From contig CAZDWS010000006.1 in the NCBI GenBank assembly GCA_964509295.1, positions 124,001-188,000 of the forward strand: DNA of 64,000 nucleotides, read 5' to 3'. Below are positions 16,231 to 24,825 of this stretch, one piece after another (the first letter of the stretch is position 1; the number at the start of each line of letters is the position of its first letter). The translations under genes were made by a program, and so were the position numbers. The DNA is from JBGSQR01 sp964509295 (lineage in GTDB: Bacteria; Desulfobacterota; Desulfuromonadia; Geobacterales; Pseudopelobacteraceae). A model generated the notes under the pieces. The model saw only the letters and a list, made by a program, of their open reading frames with translations. It ran no database searches and had not been told where the DNA came from.

Positions 16231-18738
16231 ATGAAAGCCGTAATTATGGCCGGTGGTTTCGGAACCAGAATCCAGCCCCTCACCAGTTCAGTACCCAAGC
16301 CGATGATTCCACTGTTTAACCGACCGATTATGCTGCACATTGTTGAACATTTGAAAAAATATGACATTACAGAACTGGTCATGCTGCTCTATCACAACCC
16401 GGAAGTGATCAAGAAGTTTTTTCGTGACGGTTCGGATTTTGGAGTCAAGATTACCTATGTAACACCGGTAATGGATATGGGAACAGCCGGCGCAGTCAAG
16501 GCGGCGGAAAAGTATCTGGATGAGCGTTTTCTGTTGATCAGCGGTGACCTGCTGACCGACTTTAATCTTAAAAAGGTGATGGACTTTCATAATGACAATA
16601 AGGCGATGGCAACTATTACGCTGACATCGGTCAAAGATCCGCTTCAGTTTGGCGTTGTAATTACGGACAAGGAAAAGCGGATCATACAGTTTCTGGAAAA
16701 GCCGGGCTGGGGCGAAGTTATTTCAGACACCATCAACACCGGCATATATGTGCTGGAACCGGAAATTCTGAAATATATTCCGGCAGGTGAAAATTTTGAT
16801 TTTTCCCAGGATCTTTTCCCGTTGATGCTGCAGAACAAGGACGCCCTATACGGTTATACGGCAAAGGGGTACTGGCGCGACATAGGTAATACGGATTCTT
16901 ATCGTGAGGCACATCACGACATTTTCAGGGGTAAGGTCAATATCAAAATCGACGAGCCTAAAACCGATTATGTGGGCAAGGATCTCCGCCTGGGTGATGA
17001 TGTGACTGTACAGGATCCGTCCGGCATGGAGGGAACGGTTGTTGTGGGTGACAACACGCAGATTTATGCCGGAGCGCGGATCAAGGATTCGGTTATTGGC
17101 CGTAACTGTACCATTGAACAGGGAGTTAAGCTGAGTCGTTGCATTATCTGGGATAATACTTACGTTAAGCGGGGAGCAAAGATCACAGACAGTGTGGTTT
17201 GTTCCAATGTTCGAATCGGCACTGAAGCTGTTCTGGAAGAGGGTGTAATTGTTGCCGATGAAACATCGATTGGTGATGAGTCGGTTGTCAAAACTGATGT
17301 GAAAATCTGGCCACGCAAAATAATTGAAGCCGGTTCAACCGTGACAGCCAATCTGATTACCGGTGAAAAATGGAGAAAGTCGCTTTTTGAAGGAGCAATT
17401 ATCAAGGGGCTTTCCAATGTGGAACTGACACCCGAGTTTGTTGCCAAACTGGGCTGTGCCTATGGTACGACCCTGCCAAAAGGCAGCTATGTTCTGGGTG
17501 GCAGAGATTCCAACCTGGCTTCCCGTATGTTGAAGCGGAGCTTTGTGGGCGGTATCCTTTCAGCCGGTGTTCATGTGCGCGATGTTAAAATGACGCCACA
17601 ACCGCTGATGCGGTACAAACTTAAAACCTTCGGTGAAGTTGGTGGTTTTCATTTCCGCCAGGCCGAGGAAGATGCCTCGGTGCTTGAGATAGTTTTCATG
17701 GATGGTGAAGGCCTGGATTTCTCAAGCGGCATGGCCAAAAATGTGGAAAGGATTTTTTACAAGGAAAACTTCCGCAGGGCTCATCACAACGAACCGGGTG
17801 CAATTATTGAGATAAGTAACGTTCCCGATTTTTATCGGGAGGGTTTTTTGCGGGCGGTCAACAGGGATCTGCTGAAAAAGGCCGCCTGGACGATAGCAAT
17901 TGACTTCAATCACTCTCCGGCCAGCCAGATCCTACCCATGATTCTGAATGAACTGGGGTGCAATGTGATTGCCCTGAACGCTTATGTGGACGAAGGGCGT
18001 TCAACCAACAAGCCGATGGATAAACAGGCCGCGCTTGAGCAGCTTTCCAAGATTGTCACTTCGCTGGGTGCCCAGGCCGGATTCTGGCTCGATCAGACGG
18101 CAGAGTCCGTTACCATGGTAGACGAGAGCGGCCGGATACTGACTGGCATTGAGCTGTTGACCCTGATTACTTCACTGACCATCAAGAGCGGTCAGAAAGG
18201 TGCCATTACGGTGCCGGTTCAGGCACCTTCCACAATTGAAACAATGGCCGAACAGAATCGCTGCCAGGTAATTCGCACCAAGAGCAGTGACCGGGCCATG
18301 CTGGAGGCGGCCAATTCCAGCGAGGTTATCCTTGGTGGGTCAACGGACGGCCGTTTGGCTATTCCAGCCTTCCAGGCATCATTTGACGGTATGTTTACCA
18401 TTGTCCGGGCCATGGAGCTGGGTATCATGAGCGGTATTACTTTCTCCAGGGCCATGGAAGCTGTACCGGTCAGTGCATTCATGCAGACCAGCATTACCTG
18501 CCCATGGGAGATGAAGGGTGGTATCATGCGCAAAATGAGTGAGGACAGTCTTGATCTTGAGGCAACCTTTATCGATGGTATCAAGGTCCATTTCGGGCAC
18601 GAATGGGCTCTGGTACTGCCGGATCAATATACTCATCATGTGCATATTTTTGCCGAGGGCAAGGATCAAAAAGCAGCCCAGAAACTGCTCGGTTCCTATC
18701 AGCAGAAAGTGGAAAAGTGGAAGAAGGAACTGGAGTAG
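16231..18738 (+). CDS. Sugar-nucleotidyltransferase fused to a degenerate phosphomannomutase domain
   Basis: 835 residues; AAGGAG 7 nt before the ATG. Residues 1-230 are a nucleotidyltransferase (MAGGFGTRIQPLT, KPM, GDLLTD), 250-380 a left-handed beta-helix, and 385-835 have the fold order of an alpha-D-phosphohexomutase. The mutase part looks inactive: the phosphoserine loop TASHNP is replaced by RQAEED (Ala478 at the serine position), the metal loop DGDxDR is reduced to STDGR (704-708), and the phosphate-binding RPSGTEP loop reads LPDQYTH (796-802). The enzyme would make GDP-mannose or another NDP-sugar, with the second domain as an allosteric or sugar-phosphate-binding module. Followed by GH57 and galT. 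Confidence 0.9.
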   Translation: MKAVIMAGGFGTRIQPLTSSVPKPMIPLFNRPIMLHIVEHLKKYDITELVMLLYHNPEVIKKFFRDGSDFGVKITYVTPVMDMGTAGAVKAAEKYLDERFLLISGDLLTDFNLKKVMDFHNDNKAMATITLTSVKDPLQFGVVITDKEKRIIQFLEKPGWGEVISDTINTGIYVLEPEILKYIPAGENFDFSQDLFPLMLQNKDALYGYTAKGYWRDIGNTDSYREAHHDIFRGKVNIKIDEPKTDYVGKDLRLGDDVTVQDPSGMEGTVVVGDNTQIYAGARIKDSVIGRNCTIEQGVKLSRCIIWDNTYVKRGAKITDSVVCSNVRIGTEAVLEEGVIVADETSIGDESVVKTDVKIWPRKIIEAGSTVTANLITGEKWRKSLFEGAIIKGLSNVELTPEFVAKLGCAYGTTLPKGSYVLGGRDSNLASRMLKRSFVGGILSAGVHVRDVKMTPQPLMRYKLKTFGEVGGFHFRQAEEDASVLEIVFMDGEGLDFSSGMAKNVERIFYKENFRRAHHNEPGAIIEISNVPDFYREGFLRAVNRDLLKKAAWTIAIDFNHSPASQILPMILNELGCNVIALNAYVDEGRSTNKPMDKQAALEQLSKIVTSLGAQAGFWLDQTAESVTMVDESGRILTGIELLTLITSLTIKSGQKGAITVPVQAPSTIETMAEQNRCQVIRTKSSDRAMLEAANSSEVILGGSTDGRLAIPAFQASFDGMFTIVRAMELGIMSGITFSRAMEAVPVSAFMQTSITCPWEMKGGIMRKMSEDSLDLEATFIDGIKVHFGHEWALVLPDQYTHHVHIFAEGKDQKAAQKLLGSYQQKVEKWKKELE

Positions 18739-18742
18739 AAAG

Positions 18743-18810
18743 ACAGGTTAAGGTTGAGGACGAGGTTGAGCTTTTTCAACCTAAACCTTAGCCTCAACCT
18801 GATTTTAGGG
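18743..18810 (+). repeat. Palindromic AGGTTGAGG-type repeat before the GH57 gene
   Basis: A left arm of hexamer-like units (AGGTTA AGGTTGAGG ... AGGTTGAG) faces a right arm CCTAAACCTTAGCCTCAACCT; the arms pair with few mismatches around a T-rich loop. It ends directly at the ribosome-binding site (AGGGG) of the next gene. Confidence 0.75.
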
Positions 18811-18816
18811 GTAAAC

Positions 18817-21006
18817 ATGACTGTACCGATGGATGTTGTGATTGTATGGCACATGCACCAGCCGTACTACAAAGATCCGCTTAAAAATGAATACCTGCTC
18901 CCCTGGACCTATCTGCACGGCATCAAGGATTACTTTGATATGCCGGCAATTGTTGAAGACACCCCCGGAGCTAGGGCTGTTTTTAATCTGGTTCCGTCTC
19001 TGTTGGAACAGCTGCAGGATTATGCAAACGGTACGGCAAATGATCCTTTTCTGGTAAAGGGCATGGCTGATCCGGCCAAACTCAACGAGGATGACCGGGT
19101 TTTTCTGCTGGAGAATTTCTTCTCCGCCAACCGCCAGAACATGATTGAACCGTCCCGGCGCTATCTGGAGCTGCTTTCCATGGCCGGGGAAGGAAAAGCC
19201 GGTTGCGCCAGGGATCGTGTACGGCATTTTTCCGATCAGGATCTGCTGGATCTGCAGGTCTGGTTTTTTCTGGCCTGGACCGGTGAAGCTGGCAGAAGGC
19301 GTTATCCGGTTTTCAGCGAACTGGTGGCAAAAGGCGAGAAGTTTACCACTGCAGACAAACAGCTTCTGTTTAAAACACAGCGCGAACTACTCCAGTCAAT
19401 TATACCGCTCTACAAGCGGTTAAGGGAAGAGGGGCGCATCGAGCTTTCGGTTACCCCTTATTATCACCCGATTCTGCCTTTGTTGTGCGACAACCGGGTT
19501 GCCAGAACCTGCATGCCCCGCGTCAACCTGCCTGAGTCACACTTTCACCACCCGGAAGACGCCAGGGCCCAGATCCGTCGCGGCATTGAATACTTTAAAG
19601 GGATTTTTGGATTCACTCCCAGAGGCATGTGGCCTTCAGAAGGGTCCGTCAGCGACGCAACGCTCTCAATCATCGCCGAATGCGGGTTGTCCTGGATTGC
19701 AACCGATGAGGAAATTCTATCAAAAAGCCTGGAAGGCGGGCTGGGTGACCATAAGGAACGTTTGTACCGGCCCTGGCACTACAGCTGTCAGCAGGGAGAA
19801 GTGGGGATGTTTTTTCGCGATCACCAACTATCAGATCTGGTCGGTTTCACCTATTCCCAGTGGGATGCAACCAGGGCAGCCAATGACCTTTGTAATCGTC
19901 TGACTACTATAAAGTCGCGTATTGGCGGCGATGGGCGGGTTGTTTCTATTATTCTGGATGGTGAAAATGCCTGGGAATACTACCCGGATAACGCCTATGA
20001 TTTTTTACAGAGCATGTACCGTCGAATAGCCGAGTCGCGGGAATTGAATCTGACCACCTGTTCTGATGTCCTGACCCATAACCGCTTTGATGGCAAGCTG
20101 CACCATATATTTCCCGGTTCCTGGATTAATGGCAACTACGGCATCTGGATCGGTCATCCGGAAGAAAACCTGGCCTGGGATCTGCTGGAAAAAACACGTC
20201 AGATTGCTGTTGCAAGCAATCCGGAAGTGGCGGCTATTCTGGATGGAAACGCTGAAAGCAGCAGCGAAAAAGCAGAGCTGATCTGTCAGGCGATCTTTGC
20301 TGCAGAAGGAAGTGACTGGTTCTGGTGGTATGGTGACGATCACTTCTCTCCGCACAGCGACCGGTTTGACAAACTTTTCCGCCAGCACCTGATGAATGTT
20401 TATCGTATGCTGGGGGTTGATTCGCCAAGAGAGCTGCTGGAGCCGATTAAGAAGGTCAGCCCGGCTGGCTTGATTCGTGAGCCGGCGGCGTTTATGACGC
20501 CAGATCTTGATGGTCGCGTCAGTGATTATTTCGAATGGCTGGCAGCAGGACTGTTTGACCTGACCCGTCAAGGGTCGGCCATGCATTCCTCCGATCGTCT
20601 GCTGCAAAGTTTCTATTACGGCTATGATAAATCATCACTGTATTTCCGTATTGACGGCATTCAGGACCTTTCGGCCATGCTGCAGGAAAATGATCTGCTC
20701 AGCCTGCACCTGATCACGGATCATGAATACCGGGTGCCAATGCAGATGCGTTCCGATGATGGATTGCTGCAGATTAAGGAAAATGGGGTCTGGGCACCTA
20801 CGGAAGTCCATTGTTATTGGAAAATCGGTCGCATATGTGAAGTTTCGGTTAGCCTGAAACAGCTTAAAATGAAACCTAAGAGTAAATTGTTTGCATCCAT
20901 AACGTTGATACGTAATAAAGAAGAGATCGGCAGATGGCCGACAGATTCACCGTTGATCCTGTTTTATGCGGGAGCTGAGATAGAGCTGGATAACTGGCTT
21001 ATTTAG
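18817..21006 (+). CDS. Glycoside hydrolase family 57 protein
   Basis: 729 residues from the ATG at 18817 (AGGGG 5 nt upstream); an in-frame GTG at 18754 would start inside the preceding repeat. GH57 signatures: the N-terminal VWHMHQPYY box, GMWPSEGS with the probable nucleophile Glu, ILDGENAWEYY with the acid/base Asp, and a WFWWYGDDH motif near residue 510. The family acts on alpha-glucans (amylase, amylopullulanase, 4-alpha-glucanotransferase); which activity applies here cannot be read out. No signal peptide, so cytoplasmic, fitting storage-glucan turnover together with the upstream nucleotidyltransferase and the downstream galT. Confidence 0.92.
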   Translation: MTVPMDVVIVWHMHQPYYKDPLKNEYLLPWTYLHGIKDYFDMPAIVEDTPGARAVFNLVPSLLEQLQDYANGTANDPFLVKGMADPAKLNEDDRVFLLENFFSANRQNMIEPSRRYLELLSMAGEGKAGCARDRVRHFSDQDLLDLQVWFFLAWTGEAGRRRYPVFSELVAKGEKFTTADKQLLFKTQRELLQSIIPLYKRLREEGRIELSVTPYYHPILPLLCDNRVARTCMPRVNLPESHFHHPEDARAQIRRGIEYFKGIFGFTPRGMWPSEGSVSDATLSIIAECGLSWIATDEEILSKSLEGGLGDHKERLYRPWHYSCQQGEVGMFFRDHQLSDLVGFTYSQWDATRAANDLCNRLTTIKSRIGGDGRVVSIILDGENAWEYYPDNAYDFLQSMYRRIAESRELNLTTCSDVLTHNRFDGKLHHIFPGSWINGNYGIWIGHPEENLAWDLLEKTRQIAVASNPEVAAILDGNAESSSEKAELICQAIFAAEGSDWFWWYGDDHFSPHSDRFDKLFRQHLMNVYRMLGVDSPRELLEPIKKVSPAGLIREPAAFMTPDLDGRVSDYFEWLAAGLFDLTRQGSAMHSSDRLLQSFYYGYDKSSLYFRIDGIQDLSAMLQENDLLSLHLITDHEYRVPMQMRSDDGLLQIKENGVWAPTEVHCYWKIGRICEVSVSLKQLKMKPKSKLFASITLIRNKEEIGRWPTDSPLILFYAGAEIELDNWLI

Positions 21007-21063
21007 TTCGTGGTTCTTGGTTCGCTGCTCATGGTTAAAACCTTGAACTATGAACCACGAACT
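21005..21063 (+). repeat. Palindromic GAACCAC-type repeat, copy 2
   Basis: Perfect 12-bp inverted repeat AGTTCGTGGTTC (21005-21016) / GAACCACGAACT (21052-21063) with CTTGGTTCG and CCTTGAAC units inside. It overlaps the end of the GH57 stop codon and ends 27 bp before the galT start. Confidence 0.85.
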
Positions 21064-21090
21064 GCCTTTAATGTTTTTCAAGGAGATAAA

Positions 21091-22116
21091 ATGTCAGAAT
21101 TGCGCTGGGACCCGCTGAAACGACATTGGGTGATAATTGCCACGGAGCGTGGAAGGCGGCCTCGGGACTTCCATGTGGAGCAGGAAACATGTTCCATGAC
21201 ATCCTGCCCATTCTGTTATGGTAATGAAGATAAAACGCCACCGGAAATATTTGCCATTCGTCCCAGTGGAATGCCAAATGCCCCAAACTGGCGTGTACGT
21301 GTTATCCCGAATAAATATCCGGCTCTGCGAGTTGAAGGAGAACTGGAAAGTCGTGGCTATGGCCTGTATGACGTGATGAACGGCATCGGCGCCCACGAGG
21401 TTATTATTGAAACCCCGGATCACAACCGGTCCATGGCTGATCTGACGTCCAGTGAGATATCGGATGTTTTAACGGCTTACCGCACACGTTACCTGGACTT
21501 GCGTCGTGATTTCCGGTTCAGGTATATGGTGATTTTTAAAAATCACGGCCAGCGTGCCGGTGCCAGCCTGTACCATTCCCACAGCCAGCTGATTGCTGTG
21601 CCGCTGCTTCCGCCGGTGGCATCCACCGAGCTTAAGGTTGCACGGGAGTTTTTTCTTTCCAAGGAACGATGTATTTTCTGTGATCTGATTGATTTTGAAA
21701 TTCGTGTTGGCGAGCGTGTGGTGCGTGAGTTCTCCAATTATGTTATTCTGACACCTTACGCCTCCAGCTCTCCATTTGAACTGCGCCTGTACCCCAAACG
21801 CCACAGTCATGATTTTGCATTGATGAATGATGCCCAGCTTGCTGAACTGGCCGTTGCCATGAAAGACATGTTGATGCGTGTAAAAACGGTTCTGCGCGAT
21901 GCACCCTATAATTTTATCCTTCATACAGCCCCGCCCATGCACCCCCGTCCCGGTAAGCCGGGCTACTGGAGCTCACTGGAATACGATTATCACTGGCATA
22001 TCGAACTTGTACCCAGGCTGACCCAACTGGCCGGTTTTGAATGGGGTACCGGCTTTTTCATCAACCCGACTTCGCCGGAAGATGCGGCTGTTTTTCTGCG
22101 TGAGGCGGAAATATGA
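21091..22116 (+). CDS. galT: Galactose-1-phosphate uridylyltransferase
   Basis: 341 residues from the ATG at 21091, with AAGGAG 6 nt upstream; in-frame upstream starts lie in the repeat. Zinc ligands in SCPFCYGNE near residue 39, and the HIT-type active-site motif YHSHSQL with the nucleotidylated His. A second domain holds FELRLYPKRHSHDF and the GYWSSLEYDYHWHIEL stretch. It swaps UMP between UDP-glucose and hexose-1-phosphate; in organisms without a Leloir pathway such homologues may act on other sugar phosphates. No galK or galE here. Last gene of the carbohydrate run. Confidence 0.93.
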   Translation: MSELRWDPLKRHWVIIATERGRRPRDFHVEQETCSMTSCPFCYGNEDKTPPEIFAIRPSGMPNAPNWRVRVIPNKYPALRVEGELESRGYGLYDVMNGIGAHEVIIETPDHNRSMADLTSSEISDVLTAYRTRYLDLRRDFRFRYMVIFKNHGQRAGASLYHSHSQLIAVPLLPPVASTELKVAREFFLSKERCIFCDLIDFEIRVGERVVREFSNYVILTPYASSSPFELRLYPKRHSHDFALMNDAQLAELAVAMKDMLMRVKTVLRDAPYNFILHTAPPMHPRPGKPGYWSSLEYDYHWHIELVPRLTQLAGFEWGTGFFINPTSPEDAAVFLREAEI

Positions 22117-22164
22117 TTTTCAGCAAGCGACGACGACAAAAAAAATCAAGTTGATGCATTAATT

Positions 22165-22200
22165 AAAAGCGATACCGATAAGGGTCGCTTTTTGTTTTTT
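22165..22200 (+). terminator. Terminator after galT
   Basis: AAAAGCGA / TCGCTTTT stem (8 bp, 12-nt loop) followed by TGTTTTTTG, 49 bp after the galT stop; separates the carbohydrate run from the hydrogenase operon. Confidence 0.8.
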
Positions 22201-22282
22201 GATAGCAAGACGTTGGTTTCAGGTTTGTGTCAATAGTGACCAAGTGAGGAAGTGACAAACACAAAAAGGAGGGGCAAAGACT

Positions 22283-22801
22283 ATGCAATCAGGATCAACA
22301 TGCCAGTTAACCGAAGAGTGCCGGGCACCGGATCGAAATGCTGTTACAGCCGGGCTGTATCTGGAACTGGAGGAGTTCATCAACAGCCTGCCGCAGAAAG
22401 AGGGGCACCTGGTCACGGTGCTTCACAAGGCTCAGGGGCTGTTCGGTTATCTTCCCAGAGAGGTGCAGCAGTTTGTAGCTGATCATATGGGGTTGTCGCT
22501 TGCCAAGGTATATGGCGTAGTCAGTTTTTACACATTTTTTACCATGGTGCCGAAAGGGAAACATCCTATCTCGGTCTGTATGGGCACCGCCTGTTTTGTC
22601 AAGGGAGCCAACAAGCTGGTGGAAACTCTAAAGGAATCTCTGGCGGTTAATGTGGGTGAGGTAACCCATGACGGTAAGTTTTCCATTGACGTGCTGCGGT
22701 GTATCGGGGCCTGCGCCCTTGCTCCGGTAATTACAATCGGCAGTAAGGTTTATGCGAATGTTACACCTGATCAGATCAAGAAAATACTTGAAGAGTATTA
22801 A
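22283..22801 (+). CDS. hndA: [FeFe] hydrogenase subunit HndA (NuoE-like, [2Fe-2S])
   Basis: 172 residues, matching HndA of Desulfovibrio-type tetrameric hydrogenases. NuoE-like thioredoxin-fold domain with the four cluster ligands in CMGTAC (C-x4-C) and CIGAC (C-x3-C). The helical YLPREVQQFVADHMGLS segment and VYGVVSFYTFF are typical of NuoE/HoxE. It relays electrons between the flavin subunit and the rest of the complex. AAGGAGG lies about 12 nt upstream. It is the first gene of the hndABCD operon. A GTCA-ATAG-TGAC palindrome at 22229-22240 upstream might be a regulator site, but this is weak. Confidence 0.95.
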   Translation: MQSGSTCQLTEECRAPDRNAVTAGLYLELEEFINSLPQKEGHLVTVLHKAQGLFGYLPREVQQFVADHMGLSLAKVYGVVSFYTFFTMVPKGKHPISVCMGTACFVKGANKLVETLKESLAVNVGEVTHDGKFSIDVLRCIGACALAPVITIGSKVYANVTPDQIKKILEEY

Positions 22802-22802
22802 A

Positions 22803-22909
22803 AGTCCCCTCACCCGGTCTCCGGCCACCCTCTCCCAGAGGTAGAGGGTTCGTTTTGTTCCTTCTCCCTCTGGGAGAAGGTGCCCTGAAAGGGCGGATGA
22901 GGGGTGTTT
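22803..22909 (+). repeat. CCCTCACCC/CTCTCCC palindromic repeat, copy 1
   Basis: About 105 bp between hndA and hndB: CCCTCACCC...CCCTCTCCCAGAGG, then CCTTCTCCCTCTGGGAGAAGG and GGGCGGATGAGGGG. The outer ends pair (CCCTCA / TGAGGGG) and inner hairpins form. The same element in a different arrangement lies at 30064-30173. It resembles, from memory, a widespread proteobacterial intergenic repeat. Confidence 0.9.
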
Positions 22910-22940
22910 TGCATTTCAGAAGATAAAATGGAGGCCATAT

Positions 22941-23324
22941 ATGCCTAAGATATCCAACATAGCGGATCTGAAAAAATACCAGGAAAAATACCAGGCCCAA
23001 AAAGAGGCCGACGCCAGGGACAAGATCGTGGTCAATGTCTCTCTGGCCACCTGCGGCATAGCATCCGGCGGCAACGCGGTTATGGCGGCCATGAAGGATG
23101 AAGTCGAGAAGCAGGGTTTGAAAAATGTTGTTTTCAGGCAGAGCGGCTGCATGACCTATTGCCATTCCGAGCCGACGGTGGAGGTTTCCCTTCCCGGTCA
23201 CGAACCGCTTGTTTTCGGCAAACTGGATGAACGTGGAGCCAGATTGCTGGTGGAAAATTATATAAAATATGGCGAACCGACCGGCACGGTCATTCCTGTT
23301 AACTATCACAGGGTCACACTATAG
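22941..23324 (+). CDS. hndB: [FeFe] hydrogenase subunit HndB (thioredoxin-like [2Fe-2S] protein)
   Basis: 127 residues, the size of HndB. A charged N-terminal helix (LKKYQEKYQAQKEADARD) precedes a thioredoxin-like [2Fe-2S] domain with Cys in LATCGIASGG and in QSGCMTYCHSEP. In Thermotoga-type enzymes this domain is fused to the N-terminus of the NuoF-like subunit; here it is a separate gene, as in hndABCD. It starts 140 bp after hndA because of the inserted repeat, and AAAATGGAGG supplies its ribosome-binding site. It overlaps nothing and is 10 bp before hndC. Confidence 0.93.
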   Translation: MPKISNIADLKKYQEKYQAQKEADARDKIVVNVSLATCGIASGGNAVMAAMKDEVEKQGLKNVVFRQSGCMTYCHSEPTVEVSLPGHEPLVFGKLDERGARLLVENYIKYGEPTGTVIPVNYHRVTL

Positions 23325-23334
23325 GGGGCAGATA

Positions 23335-24801
23335 ATGGATGTGAAAAAACAGCTCAGAATAGCAACCAGAAACTGCGGCTTCATAGACCCCGAAAACATA
23401 GAGGACTATTTAGGTGTACGTGGTTATGAAGCTTTGGCCAATGTGCTGACGGCAGGTTCCAAGTCGGCGGTGATTGAGGAAATGAAAAAATCCGGTCTGA
23501 GGGGGCGTGGAGGCGGCGGCTTCCCGACAGGTCAGAAATGGGCGTTGGCCGCTGCCAACCGGTCCGATCAGAAGTATGTTGTCTGCAATGCCGACGAGGG
23601 CGACCCGGGCGCCTTTATGGACAGGGCGGTGCTGGAGGGGGATCCGCATTCGGTTGTGGAGGCCATGGCCATCTGCGGTTATGCAATTGATGCGACCATC
23701 GGTGTTGTCTACATCAGGGCCGAATATCCGCTGGCGATCAAGCGCCTTCAGCATGCCATAAATGATGCGCGGGCCTATGGGTTGCTGGGAAAGAATATCC
23801 TCGATTCCGGTTTTGATTTTGATGTGGAGCTGAAGTATGGCGCCGGCGCTTTTGTCTGCGGCGAAGAAACCGCTCTGATCAAATCCATGGAAGGCAACCG
23901 CGGAGAACCCTATACAAAACCGCCTTTTCCCGCCACTTCCGGCTACTGGCACAAGCCGACGGTCGTCAACAATGTGGAGACCTTTGCCAATATTCCAGCC
24001 ATCCTGATCAAGGGGGCCGACTGGTTCTCCTCAATCGGCACCGAAAAATCAAAGGGAACCAAGGTGTTTTCCCTCACCGGCAAGATCAAAAATGTTGGTC
24101 TGATCGAAGTTCCCATGGGGACCACACTTGGAGAGGTCATCTTTGACATCGGCGGAGGCTGCCCCAACGGTAAAGAATTCAAGGCGGTACAGACCGGCGG
24201 CCCGTCCGGAGGCGCTTTGACATTCAAGGATATCGATGTGCCGATCGACTATGACAACCTGGTTGCCAAAGGCTCGATGATGGGTTCCGGCGGGATGGTC
24301 GTCATGGATGAAGATACCTGCATGGTCGATTTCGCCAAGTTCTTTCTGGACTTCACCATGGACGAAACCTGTGGTAAATGCACTCCCTGTCGCATCGGCT
24401 CCAAAAGGCTCTATGAGCTCCTTGATAAAATCACTCTTGGCAAGGGGAGTGAGGCCGACCTTGACAAGCTGAGGATGCTCTCCAATACCATCAAGGACAC
24501 CGCCCTGTGCGGCCTTGGCCAGACCATGCCGAATCCGATTCTTTCTACGATGAACAGTTTTCAGGACGAGTATCGGGCACATGTGGTTGATAAGAAATGT
24601 CCGGCCTGCGTCTGCTCCAAGCTGATGGAGATCGTCATTCTGGAAGAGAAGTGTGTCGGCTGTACGCTCTGCGCACGCATCTGCCCGGTTAACTGCATCT
24701 CCGGAAAAATCAAGGAAACTCATCATATTGATCGGGATGTCTGCATCAAGTGCGGCGTCTGCATTGAAAAATGCAAGTTCGGTGCGATTGTCAAGGTGTG
24801 A
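23335..24801 (+). CDS. hndC: [FeFe] hydrogenase flavin subunit HndC (NuoF-like)
   Basis: 488 residues from the ATG at 23335, with AGGGGGC 5 nt upstream; the longer in-frame ORF would overlap hndB. FMN/NAD binding region GLRGRGGGGFPTG and the CNADEGDPGAF segment; [4Fe-4S] ligands in CGKCTPCRIG plus the distal Cys in CGLGQTMPNP; and a C-terminal ferredoxin domain with two [4Fe-4S] motifs (CVGCTLCARICPVNC and CIKCGVCIEKC). It is the NAD(P)(H)-reacting and presumed electron-bifurcating subunit of the complex. Desulfovibrio Hnd is reported to couple H2 oxidation to NAD+ and ferredoxin reduction; transfer of that to this protein is inference. Confidence 0.96.
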   Translation: MDVKKQLRIATRNCGFIDPENIEDYLGVRGYEALANVLTAGSKSAVIEEMKKSGLRGRGGGGFPTGQKWALAAANRSDQKYVVCNADEGDPGAFMDRAVLEGDPHSVVEAMAICGYAIDATIGVVYIRAEYPLAIKRLQHAINDARAYGLLGKNILDSGFDFDVELKYGAGAFVCGEETALIKSMEGNRGEPYTKPPFPATSGYWHKPTVVNNVETFANIPAILIKGADWFSSIGTEKSKGTKVFSLTGKIKNVGLIEVPMGTTLGEVIFDIGGGCPNGKEFKAVQTGGPSGGALTFKDIDVPIDYDNLVAKGSMMGSGGMVVMDEDTCMVDFAKFFLDFTMDETCGKCTPCRIGSKRLYELLDKITLGKGSEADLDKLRMLSNTIKDTALCGLGQTMPNPILSTMNSFQDEYRAHVVDKKCPACVCSKLMEIVILEEKCVGCTLCARICPVNCISGKIKETHHIDRDVCIKCGVCIEKCKFGAIVKV

Positions 24802-24825
24802 ACCTAATACTAAGGAGTCCAAAAC

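Noticed and set aside
22229..22240. GTCA-ATAG-TGAC palindrome before hndA
   Set aside because: 12 bp only; arms do not fit a known regulator consensus, so it is mentioned only under hndA.
24049..24822. 257-codon open frame antisense to hndC
   Set aside because: Shadow frame within hndC with no start signal or family match.
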